A stretch of DNA of 64,000 nt from the NCBI RefSeq assembly GCF_001922585.1, contig NZ_MRBS01000004.1:124001-188000 (forward strand), given 5' to 3'. The translations under genes were made by a program, and so were the position numbers. Positions 63,381 through 64,000 of the stretch are shown here, one piece after another. Source of the DNA: Pantoea sp. 1.19. GTDB lineage: Bacteria > Pseudomonadota > Gammaproteobacteria > Enterobacterales > Enterobacteriaceae. The first letter of the stretch is position 1, and every line of letters starts with the position of its first letter. The notes beneath the pieces were generated by a model. It saw only the letters and a list, made by a program, of their open reading frames with translations. It had not been told where the DNA came from and did no database searches.

Positions 63381-64000
63381 CTAGCGTAGCCAGTCAGGCA
63401 GATCGTGCAAGCCCATTGCCTGCTCAAGCAGCCTGGGCTTCACGCCCGGCAGGCGGTCCGCCAGCCGCAGGCCAACGTCGCGCAGCAGCTTTTTCGCCGG
63501 ATTATCCCCGGCAAACAGCGTACGGAAGCCCTGCATGCCGGCCAGCATCAGCGCCGCGCTCTGCTTACGACTGCGCTCGTAGCGGCGCAGACTCAGGTGC
63601 TGGCCTATGTCTTTCCCCTGCTGATGGAGACGGCGAATCTCGCCAATCAGCATCGCGGCGTCCATCAGTCCCAGATTGGCTCCCTGCCCGGCCAGCGGGT
63701 GAATGGTATGGGCCGCGTCGCCTACCAGCGCCAGCCGGTGAGCAGCAAACTGGCGGGCATAGCGCGCGGTCAGCGGAAAGGTTTTTCGCTCCCCTTCCAC
63801 CTGGCACAGACCGAGTCGCATATCGAACGCCACCGACAGCTGCTGGTTAAACAGCGCCGTCGACATCGCCTGCAGCCGCGTGGCTTCCTGCGGCGGCAGT
63901 GACCAGACTATCGAGCAGAGATGCGGATCCTGCAGGGGCAGGAACGCGAGGATCCCGTCGCCGTGGAAAACCTGACGCGCGACGGCCTGATGCGGTCGCG
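63381..64000 (-). CDS. ubiI: 2-octaprenylphenol hydroxylase UbiI, C-terminal part
   Basis: FAD monooxygenase of ubiquinone synthesis (formerly VisC), about 206 codons present; it runs out of the window at its 5' side. The reading frame is open to the edge (VARQVFHGDGILAFLPLQDPHL). The second FAD motif is RLALVGDAAHTIHPLAGQGANLGLMDAA. The C-terminus LPGVKPRLLEQAMGLHDLPDWLR matches E. coli UbiI. In E. coli gcvT lies downstream; here the remnant and MFS gene do. Confidence 0.96.
   Translation of the reverse strand, partial: RPHQAVARQVFHGDGILAFLPLQDPHLCSIVWSLPPQEATRLQAMSTALFNQQLSVAFDMRLGLCQVEGERKTFPLTARYARQFAAHRLALVGDAAHTIHPLAGQGANLGLMDAAMLIGEIRRLHQQGKDIGQHLSLRRYERSRKQSAALMLAGMQGFRTLFAGDNPAKKLLRDVGLRLADRLPGVKPRLLEQAMGLHDLPDWLR

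Noticed and set aside
63400-63850. Extension of the + strand frame across ubiI
   Set aside because: It is antisense to a well-conserved ubiI and has low-complexity Ala/Pro/Arg/Ser content.

Overview
The window is chromosomal DNA from a Gram-negative gammaproteobacterium of the order Enterobacterales. The mra/dcw cell-division cluster, leuABCD, sprT-endA-rsmE-gshB-yqgE-yqgF, lplT-aas and galR/lysA/lysR all read as close orthologues of the E. coli genes. Base composition looks high in G+C. A DciA-type gene beside secM, a type II secretion (T2SS) locus with an LPMO, and no leuO upstream of leuABCD suggest something outside Escherichia, perhaps Erwiniaceae or a relative. The genus is inference only. 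I saw no tRNA, rRNA, CRISPR array or intact insertion sequence.

Layout. Positions 1-8.3 kb hold the 3' part of a T2SS operon on the + strand (gspD end, then E F G H I J K L M O, with no gspN) and a convergent pilotin lipoprotein gene, gspS. Positions 8.6-10 kb hold a secreted GbpA-like chitin-binding LPMO, the obvious candidate T2SS substrate. Positions 10.1-33.2 kb are mainly on the - strand: mraZ-rsmH-ftsL-ftsI-murE-murF-mraY-murD-ftsW-murG-murC-ddl-ftsQ-ftsA-ftsZ-lpxC, then secM-secA. A divergent dciA-like gene sits between lpxC and secM, and cra lies upstream of mraZ. Positions 33.4-41 kb carry ilvIH (-) and the attenuated leuLABCD operon (+).

Positions 41.4-51.3 kb carry galP, sprT, endA, rsmE, gshB, yqgE, yqgF, yggR (-), yggS, yggT, rdgB and hemW. 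Positions 51.3-54.6 kb hold lplT-aas (-), followed by tandem OmrA/OmrB small-RNA genes. Positions 55.1-57.4 kb hold a BisC-like molybdoenzyme gene interrupted by an in-frame TGA. Positions 57.5-62.4 kb hold galR, a GNAT gene, lysA, lysR and an MFS efflux gene. The last 1.5 kb holds a probable decayed reading frame and the 3' part of ubiI.

Functional themes: envelope growth and division (dcw cluster, lpxC, secA), branched-chain amino acid and lysine synthesis, galactose uptake and control, phospholipid repair (lplT-aas), and secretion of a chitin-active enzyme. Relative to E. coli, several syntenic blocks are joined differently (secA|gsp, leuD|galP, hemW|lplT, MFS|ubiI). The most distinctive points are the T2SS-LPMO pairing, the variant SecM arrest peptide beside dciA, the OmrA/B pair sharing an upstream motif at the same distance, the TGA-interrupted molybdoenzyme, and structured leader DNA upstream of ilvIH, galP and mraZ.
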